A stretch of DNA of 64,000 nucleotides from Herbaspirillum sp. DW155 (GTDB lineage Bacteria; Pseudomonadota; Gammaproteobacteria; Burkholderiales; Burkholderiaceae_D). The position numbers and the translations under genes were made by a program. Below are positions 27,601 to 38,352 of this stretch, piece by piece. The stretch is taken from the NCBI RefSeq assembly GCF_037076565.1, contig NZ_AP029028.1:2356001-2420000 (forward strand), given 5' to 3'. Within the stretch, counting starts at the first letter, position 1; every line of letters starts with the position of its first letter. Below the pieces are notes generated by a model. It was not told the DNA's origin, made no database searches, and worked only from the letters and a program-made list of their open reading frames with translations.

Positions 27601-28320
27601 ATGCCTGCCCCAGTCCTGATCATTCAAACCGGCGATCCCCATCCCGCCCTCAAGACCAACTACGGTGGTTTCGCCGACCAGATAGGCTGCGCCGCCGGCC
27701 TGTGCCACACCGAAATCGAAGTCGTGCCTGTCTACCAGGGCCAGCGCCCGTCCTGCCCGCGCAGTTACCGCGCGGTCTTCATCACCGGTTCACCGGCCAT
27801 GGTGACCGACAAGGAAGACTGGAGCGAGCGCACCGCCGAATGGATCCGCGATGCCGCCGCACTGGATACGCCCATGTTCGGCATCTGCTACGGCCACCAG
27901 TTGCTGACCTATGCCTTCGGCGGCGAAGTCGGCTACAACCCGGCCGGACGCGCGGCCGGCACCATGCACGTCAAGACGCTGGAATGCTGCCGCGAGGATG
28001 AGTTGCTGGGCGTGCTGCCGGACGAATTCCCGGCCCACATGCTGCACATGCAGTCGGTGCTGCGCCCGCCCAAGGACGCCATCGTCATGGCCCGCTCGCC
28101 GATGGACCCGCACCACATCATCAAGCACAAGCACAATGTCTACTCGACGCAGTTCCATCCCGAGTTTTCGCCCGAGTTCGTGCGTGCCTACCTGAATTAC
28201 TACGCAGACAGCTATCGTGGCTGCGGCATCGATGCCCAGGCGCTGTGCGAGAAGGTCAGCGAGACGCCGCAGTCGACTGGACTGCTGCGGCGCTTCCTGG
28301 ATCTGTACGCGCGGCACTGA
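27601..28320 (+). CDS. Class I glutamine amidotransferase (GMP synthase-like)
   Basis: A 239-residue stand-alone amidotransferase. The nucleophile elbow FGICYGHQ has catalytic Cys96, and QFHPEF supplies His186 and Glu188. It belongs to the YfeJ-like family, in which the acceptor substrate is usually unknown. There is no synthase domain and no operon partner, so it may act as a gamma-glutamyl hydrolase or transferase on a small molecule. It ends before a strong terminator shared with the convergent esterase gene. Confidence 0.88.
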   Translation: MPAPVLIIQTGDPHPALKTNYGGFADQIGCAAGLCHTEIEVVPVYQGQRPSCPRSYRAVFITGSPAMVTDKEDWSERTAEWIRDAAALDTPMFGICYGHQLLTYAFGGEVGYNPAGRAAGTMHVKTLECCREDELLGVLPDEFPAHMLHMQSVLRPPKDAIVMARSPMDPHHIIKHKHNVYSTQFHPEFSPEFVRAYLNYYADSYRGCGIDAQALCEKVSETPQSTGLLRRFLDLYARH

Positions 28321-28337
28321 AGCAGGCTCCCATCATG

Positions 28338-28378
28338 AACAAAGCCCCTGATGCCAGCCACGGCACAGGGGCTTTGTT
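28338..28378. terminator. Bidirectional terminator
   Basis: A 13-bp stem (AACAAAGCCCCTG 28338-28350 with its complement 28366-28378) lies between convergent genes and ends in T-rich sequence on both strands. It serves the amidotransferase gene (+) and the esterase gene (-). Confidence 0.88.
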
Positions 28379-28393
28379 CTTGGAGAGCTACGC

Positions 28394-29071
28394 TTACTTC
28401 AGCCCGACCAGCGGTTTGAGATAAGGCCAGACGTTATCCAGCAACCGGGGTTGCGCCTGTTCCGTGGGATGAATGCGGTCGGCCTGGAACAAGGAGAGAT
28501 CAGCGGCGATGCCCTCGAAGAAGAACGGCACCAGCGCCACCTTGTTGGCCTTGGCCAGGTCCTGATACATCGCGGCGAAGCGGCGGGTGTAGTCGGGGCC
28601 GTAATTGGGCGGGATCTGCATGCCCACCAGCAGCACCTTGGCCTGTTGCTGGTGCGCCAGGTCGATCATGGCTTGCAGGTTGTCCTGGCTGGTCTTGAGC
28701 GGCAGGCCGCGCAGGGCATCGTTGGCACCCAGTTCGATCACCACCACGGCCGGCTTGTGCTGCGCCATCAATGGTGGCAGGCGGTTGCGCCCGCCAATGG
28801 TGGTGTCGCCGCTGATGCTGGCATTGACCACCTGGTAATCCAGCTTGTTCTGCTGCAGCCGCTGCTGCAGCAGGACGGCCCAGCCGGTACCGCGCTGCAG
28901 GCCGTATTCGGCCGAGAGGCTGTCACCGAGCACGAGCAGGTTTTTTGGGGCAGAATAAGCGCTCGTCGCTGCCACCATCAGGATGACGCCCGCCAGCAGA
29001 CGCAACACGGCGCCCACCAGCGCATTGCGTCTCGCCACTCTCCCGGACCACCTTGCCCGATTGCCTTGCAT
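28394..29071 (-). CDS. tesA: Periplasmic GDSL esterase / thioesterase I, TesA-like
   Basis: A 225-residue SGNH hydrolase with an N-terminal signal segment (about 17-40, ending SAYSA). The nucleophile Ser51 lies in LGDSLSAEYG; GGRNRLPPL and ELGANDALRG are the next conserved blocks, and DRIHPTEQ provides the Asp-His pair. Such enzymes hydrolyse acyl thioesters and lysophospholipids in the periplasm. The ATG at 29071 overlaps the ATG of the divergent ybbA gene in a CATG palindrome, an arrangement like E. coli tesA-ybbA but tighter. Confidence 0.9.
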   Translation of the reverse strand: MQGNRARWSGRVARRNALVGAVLRLLAGVILMVAATSAYSAPKNLLVLGDSLSAEYGLQRGTGWAVLLQQRLQQNKLDYQVVNASISGDTTIGGRNRLPPLMAQHKPAVVVIELGANDALRGLPLKTSQDNLQAMIDLAHQQQAKVLLVGMQIPPNYGPDYTRRFAAMYQDLAKANKVALVPFFFEGIAADLSLFQADRIHPTEQAQPRLLDNVWPYLKPLVGLK

Positions 29072-29774
29072 GCCTGCTTCCGCTCCTGCCAGTCCCGCCA
29101 TCATTGCCGCCATTGAAGTCCTTCAGTTGTCCAAACATGTTGCCGATGCTTCCGCCCCTTCAGGCCGGCTGACCATCTTGAGCGACATCGATTTTACCGT
29201 GGCCGCCGGCACCACGGTGGCCATCGTCGGCGCCTCCGGCTCCGGCAAGTCGACCCTGCTGGGCCTGCTGGCTGGACTGGATACGCCCAGCGAAGGTTCC
29301 GTGCGGCTCGACGGCGAAGACATCTCCGCCCTCGATGAAGACGGCCGGGCGCTGTTGAGGAAGCGCAAGCTGGGTTTCGTGTTTCAGTCCTTCCAGCTGC
29401 TGGGGCACCTCAATGCCCTGGAGAACGTGATGCTGCCGCTGGAATTGCGCGGCGACGCTCAGGCCCGCGCCAAGGCCGAGCAGATGCTGGGCCGCGTGGG
29501 CCTGGGCAGCCGCCTGAAGCACTATCCCAAATACCTCTCCGGGGGCGAGCAGCAGCGTGTGGCGCTGGCGCGCGCCTTTGTCACCGAGCCGCCGTTGCTG
29601 TTTGCGGACGAGCCGACCGGAAGCCTCGATGCCGCCACCGGCGAATCGGTCATCCAGCTGATGTTCGAACTGAACCGCGAGCGCGGCTCCACGCTGGTGC
29701 TGGTGACCCATGACAACGGCATTGCGGCGCGCTGCGAGCGCACCCTGACGATTTCGGCCGGGCGTCTGCTCTAG
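29070..29774 (+). CDS. ybbA: YbbA-like ABC transporter ATPase (MacB/LolD type)
   Basis: A 234-residue ATPase with Walker A GASGSGKST, signature LSGGEQQR and Walker B LLFADEPTG, of the LolD/MacB/YbbA group. It is divergent from tesA as in E. coli. The partner permease YbbP, normally next, is absent: the next gene is a convergent EamA permease whose TAG stop shares CTAG (29771-29774) with this gene's stop. The permease may lie elsewhere. No good ribosome site precedes the ATG. Confidence 0.85.
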   Translation: MPASAPASPAIIAAIEVLQLSKHVADASAPSGRLTILSDIDFTVAAGTTVAIVGASGSGKSTLLGLLAGLDTPSEGSVRLDGEDISALDEDGRALLRKRKLGFVFQSFQLLGHLNALENVMLPLELRGDAQARAKAEQMLGRVGLGSRLKHYPKYLSGGEQQRVALARAFVTEPPLLFADEPTGSLDAATGESVIQLMFELNRERGSTLVLVTHDNGIAARCERTLTISAGRLL

Positions 29775-30715
29775 ACCGACTCCATCGGATCGGCAGGCGG
29801 CAGCGGATGCGCCCGCTTGTGTTCGATATACGCGATGCCGATGCCGCTGGCGCAGATGATGGCGATGCCCAGCACCGTGATCTGGTCCGGGAATTGTCCG
29901 AAGACCAGCCAGCCCATGCCGCAGGCCGAGATGATCTGGGCATAGAAGAAGGGCGTGAGCACCGAGGCTTCCGCGTGCCGGTAGGCCGAGTTCTGCAGGA
30001 AGTGGCCGATGGTGCTGGTGATGCCGGTCGATACCAGGATCGCCAGTTCCACCATCGTCGGCGTATGGCTGGTCCAGAAGAAGGGCAGCAGCAGCGTAGA
30101 GACGATGCTGCCGACCAGGGCACCGTAGAAGAGCGTCACCATCGGATTGTCCGCCTGGCTGGCCTTGCGGTTGAGGATGGACAGCAAGGCCTGGGTGAAG
30201 GCCGAGACCAGTCCCAGTGCCACGCCAACCGGCGGGATGTCGCCGCTGGGGCGGATCACGATGAGCATGCCCGTAAAGCCGATCAGCACCGCAACCCAGC
30301 GCGAGAAATAACTGCGCTCCCCCAGCAGCCAGGGCGAAATGGCCAGCACGATCAGCGGCGCGCAGAAATTCATGGCCGTGCCTTCGGCCAGCGGCACGAT
30401 CTTGAGCACCGAAAAGAAAATCAGGGTCGAGCCCAGCAGCAGCGCTCCCCGTGCCAATTGCAGCCCCAGCCGCCTGGTGTGCAGGATGCTGCGCCCGTGG
30501 CGGCGCCGGTACAGCGGCGCCAGCGTGGCCGCCATGAAGAACAGATTGATGGTGTAGCGCATCCAGGCAATCATCACCACGTGATACCCGGCCAGGGCCA
30601 GCAGCTTGCCGGCCGTATCCAGCAGGGAGAGCGTCCACAGCCCCGAGATCAGAAAGAGGATGCCCAGCTTATGGTTATGGGCGATGCGTGTGATCGGCAG
30701 GACGGCGCTGGACAT
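29771..30715 (-). CDS. EamA/DMT-family permease
   Basis: A 314-residue membrane protein with ten predicted helices in two EamA repeats (first about 20-140, second about 165-295; FTGMLIVIRPSG closes the first). Members export amino acids, nucleotides or other small metabolites; the substrate is unknown. The ATG at 30715 lies 41 bp inside the end of the NAD(P)HX repair gene upstream, so the two are probably co-transcribed. It overlaps ybbA tail to tail. Confidence 0.83.
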   Translation of the reverse strand: MSSAVLPITRIAHNHKLGILFLISGLWTLSLLDTAGKLLALAGYHVVMIAWMRYTINLFFMAATLAPLYRRRHGRSILHTRRLGLQLARGALLLGSTLIFFSVLKIVPLAEGTAMNFCAPLIVLAISPWLLGERSYFSRWVAVLIGFTGMLIVIRPSGDIPPVGVALGLVSAFTQALLSILNRKASQADNPMVTLFYGALVGSIVSTLLLPFFWTSHTPTMVELAILVSTGITSTIGHFLQNSAYRHAEASVLTPFFYAQIISACGMGWLVFGQFPDQITVLGIAIICASGIGIAYIEHKRAHPLPPADPMESV

Positions 30716-32234
30716 GGTCTCGGATGATCTGGTTGAACACGGCACGGATGGCCGGAATGAATTCGCTGGCGGTCAGTCCCACCGGTCCCTGGCCGACGGC
30801 CACCAGCTGGTCGGCGGCCGCGCCGTGGATCCAGGTGGCCGCCAGTGCCGCCGCGCGGGTCGGCCAGCCCTGTGCCAGCAGGGCACCGCACAGCCCGGAC
30901 AGCACGTCGCCCGTGCCGGCCGTGGACAGCGCCGGATTGCCGCTGGGGTTGATGGCGATCTCGCCATCGGGGAAGGCGATCACCGTGCCCGCACCCTTGA
31001 GCACGGTGATGGCGTTGAACTGGCGCGCCAGCAGGCGCGCGGCCTGCGGGCGGTCCTGCTGGACCTGCTGGGTGGTGCTGTCGAGCAGGCGCGCCGCTTC
31101 CAGCGGATGCGGCGTGATGATGCTGCAGGCCTCGGCCCGCTGGCTGCGCCGGTGCAGCTTGTGCTGCAAGACCGGCTCGGCCGAGATCAGGTTCAGGGCA
31201 TCGGCATCGACGACGATATCGGCCTCGCTGTCCAGGGCGCGCGCCAGCAGGTCATGGGCGTGGCGCGAGGTGCCCATGCCGGGGCCGACCACCAGTGCCG
31301 CACTGGCGCCGAATTCCACCCGGTCTGCCAGGCGGAACATCAGTTCGGGGTGCTTGTCGTCGTAAGCCGGGCCATCCTCGACGAAGGCCACATAGACCCG
31401 TCCGGCCCCGCCGAAGGCCGCCGTGCGCGCGGCCAGCACCGGCGCGCCGGCCATGCCGCGCGCGCCACCCACCACGATCACGTCGCCATAGCTGCCCTTG
31501 TGGCTGTTGTTGGCGCGCGGCCTGAGGGCGGTGGCAAAGCCTTGCGGACCATTGAGGAAAGCCCGTGCAGGCGGCAGCAGCACCGGCGCGATCTCCAGCG
31601 GATCGACCACGATCCGGCCGCTGTGGTCGCTGCCGTCACAAGTGTGCAGTCCGGGTTTGTCGCCGATGAAGGTAATGGTATGGGTGGCCTGCACCGCCAC
31701 ACCCTCGCGGCCGCCGACGATGCTGCCGGTATCGGCGTTGAGCCCGCTGGGGACGTCGATGGACAGCACCGGACAGCGCAGGCTGTTGACGTACTCGATG
31801 ATGGGGCGCAGGGCCGGACCCGGCGGACGTGTCAGGCCGATGCCGAACAGGCCGTCGATTACCAGCGCCCAGGATTGCGCGCGCAGCGGTGCGTCATCGG
31901 TCCCTTCGATGAACTGGATCTCGGCTTCGCGGGCACGCGCCAGCGCGCGGCGCGCATCGGGCGGCTGGCGGCTTTCGTCGGCGTGCAGCTGCACGCTCAC
32001 TTCGATGCCGGCTTCTTCCAGCAGGCAGGCTGCTTCCAGGGCATCGCCGCCATTGTTGCCGGGGCCGGCCAGGATCAGCACCGAGGGCGACGAGTCCGTG
32101 GTCGAGCACAGCAGTTGCTGCGCCTGCCCGGCAATGGCGGCGCCGGCGCGTTGCATCAGGGTGTAGGGGGGGAGGGCGGACAGTGCCTCTTGTTCGACCT
32201 GGCGGATCTCGGCAACGGAATGGAGCGCGCTCAT
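30675..32234 (-). CDS. nnr: Bifunctional NAD(P)HX epimerase / ADP-dependent dehydratase
   Basis: A 519-residue two-domain enzyme. The N-terminal YjeF domain (about 1-215; LAGPGNNGGDALEAA, then IDGLFGIGLTRP) is the NAD(P)HX epimerase; the C-terminal ribokinase-like domain (about 235-500; HKGSYGDVIVVGGARGMAGA, then GTGDVLSG) is the ADP-dependent dehydratase. Together they repair hydrated NADH and NADPH. The chosen ATG gives the family start MSALHSVAEIRQVE; the open stretch before it is rejected. Confidence 0.93.
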   Translation of the reverse strand: MSALHSVAEIRQVEQEALSALPPYTLMQRAGAAIAGQAQQLLCSTTDSSPSVLILAGPGNNGGDALEAACLLEEAGIEVSVQLHADESRQPPDARRALARAREAEIQFIEGTDDAPLRAQSWALVIDGLFGIGLTRPPGPALRPIIEYVNSLRCPVLSIDVPSGLNADTGSIVGGREGVAVQATHTITFIGDKPGLHTCDGSDHSGRIVVDPLEIAPVLLPPARAFLNGPQGFATALRPRANNSHKGSYGDVIVVGGARGMAGAPVLAARTAAFGGAGRVYVAFVEDGPAYDDKHPELMFRLADRVEFGASAALVVGPGMGTSRHAHDLLARALDSEADIVVDADALNLISAEPVLQHKLHRRSQRAEACSIITPHPLEAARLLDSTTQQVQQDRPQAARLLARQFNAITVLKGAGTVIAFPDGEIAINPSGNPALSTAGTGDVLSGLCGALLAQGWPTRAAALAATWIHGAAADQLVAVGQGPVGLTASEFIPAIRAVFNQIIRDHVQRRPADHTHRP

Positions 32235-32423
32235 GATCGTGATCGCTGTAGCCTTAAATGGAGGTGGCGTGAATGTCGCGTGAATGTCGCGTAATACGGC
32301 GCTGACAGAGCCAAGTGCAGAAATGTTCACCTGCACAAGCGGTGGAAATGCGCGAGCTTGATTTTAAGTGAATTGTTCTGTCAGCGCAGGCACATCATCG
32401 ACGAACATCGACGAAACATTGAT

Positions 32424-32452
32424 GAAAAGAATGCGCGCGGCCAAGGCCGCGC
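32424..32452 (-). terminator. Possible terminator of the dadA-like gene
   Basis: Strong 8-bp stem GCGCGGCC / GGCCGCGC (32435-32452, 2-nt loop) 30 bp after the oxidase stop, followed on the minus strand by GCATTCTTTTC. The T-run is short of ideal. A 10-bp tandem repeat (ATCGACGAAC, 32397-32416) lies just beyond. Confidence 0.5.
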
Positions 32453-32481
32453 TGCATGCTGCATGCCGACGATGCGCCGGC

Positions 32482-33753
32482 TCAGGCCAGCACGTCGCGC
32501 GGCTGCAAGCCATCGGGCGGGATTTCCAGCTCTTCACCGCTGACCATATCGGCGAGCAGGCGCGCCGAGCCGACGCTGGCTGCCCAGCCGGTGGCGCCGT
32601 GGCCGACGTTGACGAAGACGTTGCCATGCCGCGTCGGACCCACCACGGGCAGGCCGTGCGGCAGCAGGGCGAGGGTATTGCTCCAGAAGTGCGCCTGGTT
32701 GTAGTTGGCGGCGTTGGGGTAATAATCGCCGGCAATCTTGAGCAGGTTGCGCAAGGCCTTGGGCGGCAAGGTCTGGCTCGGCGGTACGAAGCCCAGCAGA
32801 CCGCTGATGCGGATGCGTCCGCCCAGGCGCGTCATGGCGACCTTGTAGCTGTCGTCGTAGAGCGCCATGTTGGGCGCATCGTCCGGATTCTTGACCGGGA
32901 CCAGTGCCGAATAGGTCTGCAGCGCCCGCAGTGGCAGCACGGTGTCGAGCGCACGTAGCAGCTCGGCACTGCCCATGCCCGCCGCCACCACCACCGCATC
33001 CACGCGCATCTGCGCGGCCAGGTGCGGCGAGTCGATCTGCAGGGCGACGCGGCCGCCGAAGTCGGGGCTGATGGCCGTGACCCTGGCATCGAAATGAAAA
33101 CTCACCCCCAGGGCCTGGGCCGCGTTGCGCATCTGCTTGGCAAAGAGGACGCAATTGCCGGCCAGATCATCGGGGTAATAGAGGGCGCCGGAGAGCCTGG
33201 CCTCCGAGGAAAAGGCCGGTTCCAGCATGCGGATGGCGGCCGCATCCAGCCTCTGGTGCTGGAAATCGCATTGCCGGGCGGCTTCCTGCATCGCTTCCAT
33301 GCGCGCGGCTTCGGCGGGCTGGCGGAACAGGTGGAAGACGCCGTTACCGTTTTCGTTTTCCAGGTTGTAATGGGCTTGCAGTTGCAGCGTCAGGCGCTGA
33401 CCATAGGCCGACAGGCGCGACAGGCGCAGCTTGTTTTCGGCGAAGTGGTGTTGCTGGGCCTGGCGCGTGGCGCGCATCCAGCGGCGGCGGCCAAAGTCGG
33501 TGCCGGAAGCCAGCAGGACTCGCGGCTCGTCCTGGAAACGGCAGGCAAAGGTCGCCATGGCGCCCGGCAAGGTCAGCGGTGTGGCGGCGCCCGGCGCCAG
33601 CAGGCCGGAGTCGCCGAAGGTGGCTTCTTCGGCCACGTGCGCGCGCCGTTCGATGACGGCGACTTCATAGCCCTTGGCGGCCAGGAAGTAGGCGCTGCAA
33701 ATCCCTGAAAGTCCCCCGCCGATGACGGCGATCTGTCGATGTGTGCTGTTCAC
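32482..33753 (-). CDS. DadA-like D-amino acid dehydrogenase, FAD-dependent
   Basis: A 423-residue flavoprotein. The FAD motif IAVIGGGLSGICSAYFLA starts at residue 7, and the C-terminal GLPVVGPTRHGNVFVNVGHG is typical of DadA, which oxidatively deaminates D-amino acids at the membrane. I place the start at GTG 33753 because it gives the usual distance to the FAD motif. ATG 33882, with a GGAA seven bases before it, would add 43 residues without similarity. Related flavoproteins oxidise glycine or sarcosine. Confidence 0.82.
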   Translation of the reverse strand: MNSTHRQIAVIGGGLSGICSAYFLAAKGYEVAVIERRAHVAEEATFGDSGLLAPGAATPLTLPGAMATFACRFQDEPRVLLASGTDFGRRRWMRATRQAQQHHFAENKLRLSRLSAYGQRLTLQLQAHYNLENENGNGVFHLFRQPAEAARMEAMQEAARQCDFQHQRLDAAAIRMLEPAFSSEARLSGALYYPDDLAGNCVLFAKQMRNAAQALGVSFHFDARVTAISPDFGGRVALQIDSPHLAAQMRVDAVVVAAGMGSAELLRALDTVLPLRALQTYSALVPVKNPDDAPNMALYDDSYKVAMTRLGGRIRISGLLGFVPPSQTLPPKALRNLLKIAGDYYPNAANYNQAHFWSNTLALLPHGLPVVGPTRHGNVFVNVGHGATGWAASVGSARLLADMVSGEELEIPPDGLQPRDVLA

Positions 33754-34247
33754 TCTGTTCGTCTTGGAAGCGGCAGGGCCGCTGTGGTCGTTGGCATCGG
33801 CCGTGGCTCGCCGGGCTGGCCCGGTTCCGGTGCGGGCCGAATGATACCGCGAAATTTCCTTGTCGTTCGGATATTGCCGCATTGCTACATTCCGGCGTGC
33901 TGGAGGGTGAAGCCATTTGATGCATCCGGGGACAACGCATGGTGACGTGTTGGCGATGACATCAAGCGCGGACCGGGCTGTCAAGGCTCCCCAAATGGCG
34001 AGGTGCGCCACCCGCAGTGCCAGGCGCCCGGCACGGCGCGCGTTGCACGGGACTTGGCGCGGTGACCACTGTATAATGCCGGCTCTGCCAGCTAACGCGC
34101 GCACGATCCATCATTCCGACCCACCCCGGCCTGCACGTTTTTTCCTTGTGCCATGCGACTTCCGGGGCTGGCCGGTGCCGGTGGACCGGTCCCTGCCGCG
34201 ATGCTGCCACGGTTTTCCCGATTCAAGCTAACTGCCTCGACCTCGCC
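33754..34247. promoter_or_regulatory. Divergent spacer dadA-like / purL with purL promoter
   Basis: A 494-bp stretch with no called gene. A perfect -10 TATAAT stands at 34072-34077, with only a poor -35 (GGGACT, 34049-34054). This predicts a purL leader of about 165 nt. I see no purine riboswitch core or clear PurR box. The part left of 33882 may encode an N-terminal extension of the oxidase. Confidence 0.5.
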
Positions 34248-37200
34248 ATGCTGATCCTGCCGGGCTCCAATGCCCTTTCCGCTTTCCGTACCCAACGCCT
34301 TCTGACCCAATTGCAAGCAGTCGATGCCGCCATCACCGGCGTGTCCGGCCGCTACCTGCATTTCGTCGACGCCAAGGCCCTGACGCAAGAGGATGAGGCC
34401 CGCCTCAACGGCCTGCTGACCTACGGCGACCCCTTCAATGGCAGCGACGAGGGCGACGCCTTCGTGGTGATTCCGCGTTTCGGTACCATCTCCCCCTGGG
34501 CCAGCAAGGCCACCGACATCGTGCGCAATTGCGGCATGGGCCACATCCACCGCGTGGAGCGCGGCATCATCTTCCGCGTGCAGGTCAAGACGGGCTTGCT
34601 GGGCGGCACCAAAAAGCTCAACGAAGCCAACATTTCGGCCGTGGCCGCATTGCTGCACGACCGCATGACGGAAACCGTGCTGCGCGATCCGCAAGACGCG
34701 GCCGGCTTGTTCACGGAGCTGCAGGCCAAGCCGCTGGAATCGGTGGACGTGATCGGCGGCGGCCGTGCCGCGCTGGAACGCGCCAATACCGAGCTGGGCC
34801 TGGCCCTGTCGGACGATGAGATCGATTATCTGGTGGACGCCTTCACCAAGGCCCAGCGCAATCCCACCGACGTCGAACTGATGATGTTCGCCCAGGCCAA
34901 CAGCGAACACTGCCGCCACAAGATCTTCAACGCCGACTGGACCATCGACGGCGAAAAGCAGGACAAGTCGCTCTTCGGCATGATCAAGAACACCCACCAG
35001 CTGGCGCCCAAGGGCACCGTGGTGGCCTATTCGGACAACTCTTCCATCATCGAGGGCGCCACCGTCTCGCGCTTCTACCAGCGCGGCGCCATCAAGGGCA
35101 ACGTCTATGAAGCTTCGGACGAGCTGACCCACATCCTGATGAAGGTGGAAACCCACAACCACCCGACCGCGATTTCCCCCTTCCCGGGCGCCTCCACCGG
35201 CGCCGGTGGCGAGATCCGCGATGAAGGCGCCACCGGCCGCGGCTCCAAGCCCAAGGCGGGCCTGACCGGCTTTACCGTCTCCAACCTGATGGTGACCCAC
35301 GCCGTGCAACCCTGGGAAAACGCCCGCGACGTGGCCCAGCCGGTCGCCGAGCGTGCCGAGCACGCCCAGGGCGGCATCTACGGCAAGCCCGAGCGCATCG
35401 CCTCGCCCCTGCAGATCATGATCGACGGCCCGCTCGGTGGCGCGGCTTTCAACAATGAATTCGGCCGTCCCAACCTGGGCGGTTACTTCCGTACCTACGA
35501 GCAGAACGTGGGCGGCCAGGTGATGGGCTATCACAAGCCCATCATGATTGCCGGCGGCATGGGCAACATCTCGGCCAAGCACACCAAGAAGAACGACCTG
35601 CCGGTCGGCAGCCTGCTGATCCAGCTGGGCGGCCCCGGCATGCGCATCGGCATGGGCGGCGGCGCTGCCTCCTCGATGGCGACCGGCGTTAACACGGCTG
35701 ATCTGGACTTCGATTCGGTCCAGCGTGGCAACCCGGAAATGGAGCGCCGCGCCCAGGAAGTCATCAACGCCTGCTGGGCGCTGGGTGACGACAATCCCAT
35801 CCAGTCCATCCACGATGTGGGCGCGGGCGGTCTGTCCAACGCCTTCCCGGAAATCACCAACGACGCCAGGCGCGGCGCCATCTTCGATCTGCGCAAGGTA
35901 CCGCTGGAAGAAAGCGGCCTGGCCCCGCGCGAGATCTGGAGCAATGAATCCCAGGAGCGCTACGTGCTGGCCATCCTGCCGGAACACCTGGAACTGTTCA
36001 GATACCTGTGCGAGCGCGAGCGCGCGCCCTTCGCCGTGGTCGGTACCGCCACCGAAGAACGCCAGCTCAAGGTGATCGATCCCGAGCACAACAACAACCC
36101 GGTCGACATGCCCATGGACGTGCTGCTGGGCAAGCCGCCCAAGATGCACCGCGACGTGCAGCGCGTCGAAAAGCAGCTGCCCCCGGTGGACCTGACCGGC
36201 ATGGACCTGGTGGACGTGGCCCAGCGCGTGCTGCGCCTGCCGGCCGTGGCCGACAAGTCCTTCCTGATCACCATCGGTGACCGCAGCGTCGGCGCCATGA
36301 CCGTGCGCGACCAGATGGTCGGACCCTGGCAGGTGCCGGTGGCTGACGTGGCCGTGACCGCCATGGGCCTGGAAGGCTATCTCGGCGAAGCCATGGCCAT
36401 GGGCGAGCGCACCCCGCTGGCCGTGATCGACGCGCCCGCTTCGGGCCGCATGGCCGTCGGTGAAGCCATCACCAACATTGCCGCCGCACCCATCGCCGAG
36501 ATCGGCGACATCAAGCTGTCGGCCAACTGGATGGCCGCCTGTGGCCAGCCCGGCCAGGACGCCGCGCTGTTCGATACCGTGAAGGCCGTGGGCATGGAGC
36601 TGTGCCCGGCACTGGGCATCTCGATCCCGGTGGGCAAGGATTCGCTGTCCATGCGCAGCACCTGGAGCGATGAAGAGGGCGCCAAGTCGGTGACCTCGCC
36701 GGTCTCGCTGATCGTCTCCGGCTTTGCGCCGGTGACCGACGTGCGCCGCGTGCTGACCCCGCAACTGCGCAAGGACAAGGGCGAAACCGTCCTGATCCTG
36801 ATCGACCTGGGTCGTGGCAAGAACCGCATGGGTGCCTCGGCGTTGACGCAGGTGATGCAGCAGATCGGCAACGAGACCCCGGATGTGGATAGCGCCGAAG
36901 ACCTGAAGGCATTCTTCAACGCCATCCAGCAACTCAACACCGAAGACCGCCTGCTGGCTTACCACGACCGTTCCGATGGCGGCCTGTATGCGACGCTCGC
37001 CGAAATGGCCTTTGCCGGCCACACCGGCATTTCGGTCAACCTCGACATCCTCACCATGGAAGCCGAGCACGCCGCCGACTGGGGCGATTCCAAGAACTGG
37101 ACCACGCAAGTGGCCGAGCGCCGCAATGAACTGACGCTGCGCGCGCTGTTCAGTGAAGAACTGGGCGCGGTCATCCAGGTCCCGGCCGAGCAGAAGTCGG

Positions 37201-38270
37201 AGGTCATGAACGTGCTGCGCAGCTACAACCTGGGCGCGTGCAGCCACATCATCGGCAAGCCCAACGACCGCGATGTGATCGAATTCATGCGCGACGCCAA
37301 GAACATCTACAGCCAGCCGCGTGCCGAGCTGCATCGCGTGTGGAGCGAGACCAGCTGGCGCATCGCCCGCCTGCGCGACAACCCGGCCTGCGCCGATGCC
37401 GAATACGAACGCCTGCTGGATGCGGCCGATCCCGGCATGACGCCCAAGCTGACGTTCGATCCGCAGGAAGACATCGCCGCACCCTACCTGTCGCTGGGCG
37501 CAGCGGCGCGTCCCAAGGTCGCCATCCTGCGCGAGCAGGGCGTGAACTCGCACATCGAGACCGCCTACGCCATGCACAAGGCCGGCTTCACCGCCGTGGA
37601 CGTGCACATGAGCGACCTGATTGCCAATCGCGCCAGGCTGGATGACTTCAAGGGCTTCATCGCCGTGGGTGGATTCTCCTATGGTGACGTGCTGGGTGCG
37701 GGCGAAGGCTGGGCCAAGACCATTCTCTTCAATGCGCAACTGGCCGAGCAGTTCTCGCGCTTCTTCCAGCGCCAGGACACCTTCTCGCTGGGCATCTGCA
37801 ACGGCTGCCAGATGATGAGCAACCTCAAATCCATGATCCCGGGCGCCGAAGCCTGGCCCAAGTTCACCCGCAACAAGTCCGAGCAGTTCGAGGCGCGTTT
37901 CGTGATGGTGGAAGTGGCCGATTCGCCGTCCATCTTCATGCAGGGCATGGCCGGTACGCAGGCACCGATCGCCACCGCCCACGGTGAAGGTTTTGCCGAC
38001 TTCTCGCAGACCGGTGACATCGACCGTGCCATCATCGCCATGCGCTATGTCGACCATCGCGGCGCGCCCACCGAAGCCTATCCGTTCAACCCCAACGGTT
38101 CGCCCCAGGGCATCACCTCGGTGACTACTCCGGACGGCCGCTTCACGGTCCTGATGCCGCATGCCGAACGCGTGTTCCGCACTGTGACCCAATCTTGGCA
38201 CCCGGAGTCGTGGGGCGAGGATTCGCCGTGGATGCGCATGTTCCGCAATGCCCGCAAGTGGGTGGGTTGA
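34248..38270 (+). CDS. purL: Phosphoribosylformylglycinamidine synthase
   Basis: A 1340-residue large-form enzyme (FGAM synthase), fourth step of purine synthesis: FGAR + glutamine + ATP to FGAM. Family order is complete: N-terminal PurS-like domain, two AIRS-type halves ([63 protein letters not shown]), and a C-terminal glutaminase with Cys1184 in [10 protein letters not shown]. The ATG at [11 protein letters not shown] is the family start, although it lacks a ribosome site. A bidirectional terminator follows. Confidence 0.97.
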   Translation: MLILPGSNALSAFRTQRLLTQLQAVDAAITGVSGRYLHFVDAKALTQEDEARLNGLLTYGDPFNGSDEGDAFVVIPRFGTISPWASKATDIVRNCGMGHIHRVERGIIFRVQVKTGLLGGTKKLNEANISAVAALLHDRMTETVLRDPQDAAGLFTELQAKPLESVDVIGGGRAALERANTELGLALSDDEIDYLVDAFTKAQRNPTDVELMMFAQANSEHCRHKIFNADWTIDGEKQDKSLFGMIKNTHQLAPKGTVVAYSDNSSIIEGATVSRFYQRGAIKGNVYEASDELTHILMKVETHNHPTAISPFPGASTGAGGEIRDEGATGRGSKPKAGLTGFTVSNLMVTHAVQPWENARDVAQPVAERAEHAQGGIYGKPERIASPLQIMIDGPLGGAAFNNEFGRPNLGGYFRTYEQNVGGQVMGYHKPIMIAGGMGNISAKHTKKNDLPVGSLLIQLGGPGMRIGMGGGAASSMATGVNTADLDFDSVQRGNPEMERRAQEVINACWALGDDNPIQSIHDVGAGGLSNAFPEITNDARRGAIFDLRKVPLEESGLAPREIWSNESQERYVLAILPEHLELFRYLCERERAPFAVVGTATEERQLKVIDPEHNNNPVDMPMDVLLGKPPKMHRDVQRVEKQLPPVDLTGMDLVDVAQRVLRLPAVADKSFLITIGDRSVGAMTVRDQMVGPWQVPVADVAVTAMGLEGYLGEAMAMGERTPLAVIDAPASGRMAVGEAITNIAAAPIAEIGDIKLSANWMAACGQPGQDAALFDTVKAVGMELCPALGISIPVGKDSLSMRSTWSDEEGAKSVTSPVSLIVSGFAPVTDVRRVLTPQLRKDKGETVLILIDLGRGKNRMGASALTQVMQQIGNETPDVDSAEDLKAFFNAIQQLNTEDRLLAYHDRSDGGLYATLAEMAFAGHTGISVNLDILTMEAEHAADWGDSKNWTTQVAERRNELTLRALFSEELGAVIQVPAEQKSEVMNVLRSYNLGACSHIIGKPNDRDVIEFMRDAKNIYSQPRAELHRVWSETSWRIARLRDNPACADAEYERLLDAADPGMTPKLTFDPQEDIAAPYLSLGAAARPKVAILREQGVNSHIETAYAMHKAGFTAVDVHMSDLIANRARLDDFKGFIAVGGFSYGDVLGAGEGWAKTILFNAQLAEQFSRFFQRQDTFSLGICNGCQMMSNLKSMIPGAEAWPKFTRNKSEQFEARFVMVEVADSPSIFMQGMAGTQAPIATAHGEGFADFSQTGDIDRAIIAMRYVDHRGAPTEAYPFNPNGSPQGITSVTTPDGRFTVLMPHAERVFRTVTQSWHPESWGEDSPWMRMFRNARKWVG

Positions 38271-38352
38271 GCCGGAAATGGCCTGATATGAAGTTTCCTG
38301 TTCCGACTGCCCGCCGCACGGGGCATTCGGGCAGGGGATGGAAAAGCAGGAT

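Noticed and set aside
34092..38201. Open frame of about 1369 codons antisense to purL
   Set aside because: It mirrors purL codon structure in a GC-rich genome, is His/Gly/Val-rich without domains, and purL is unmistakable.
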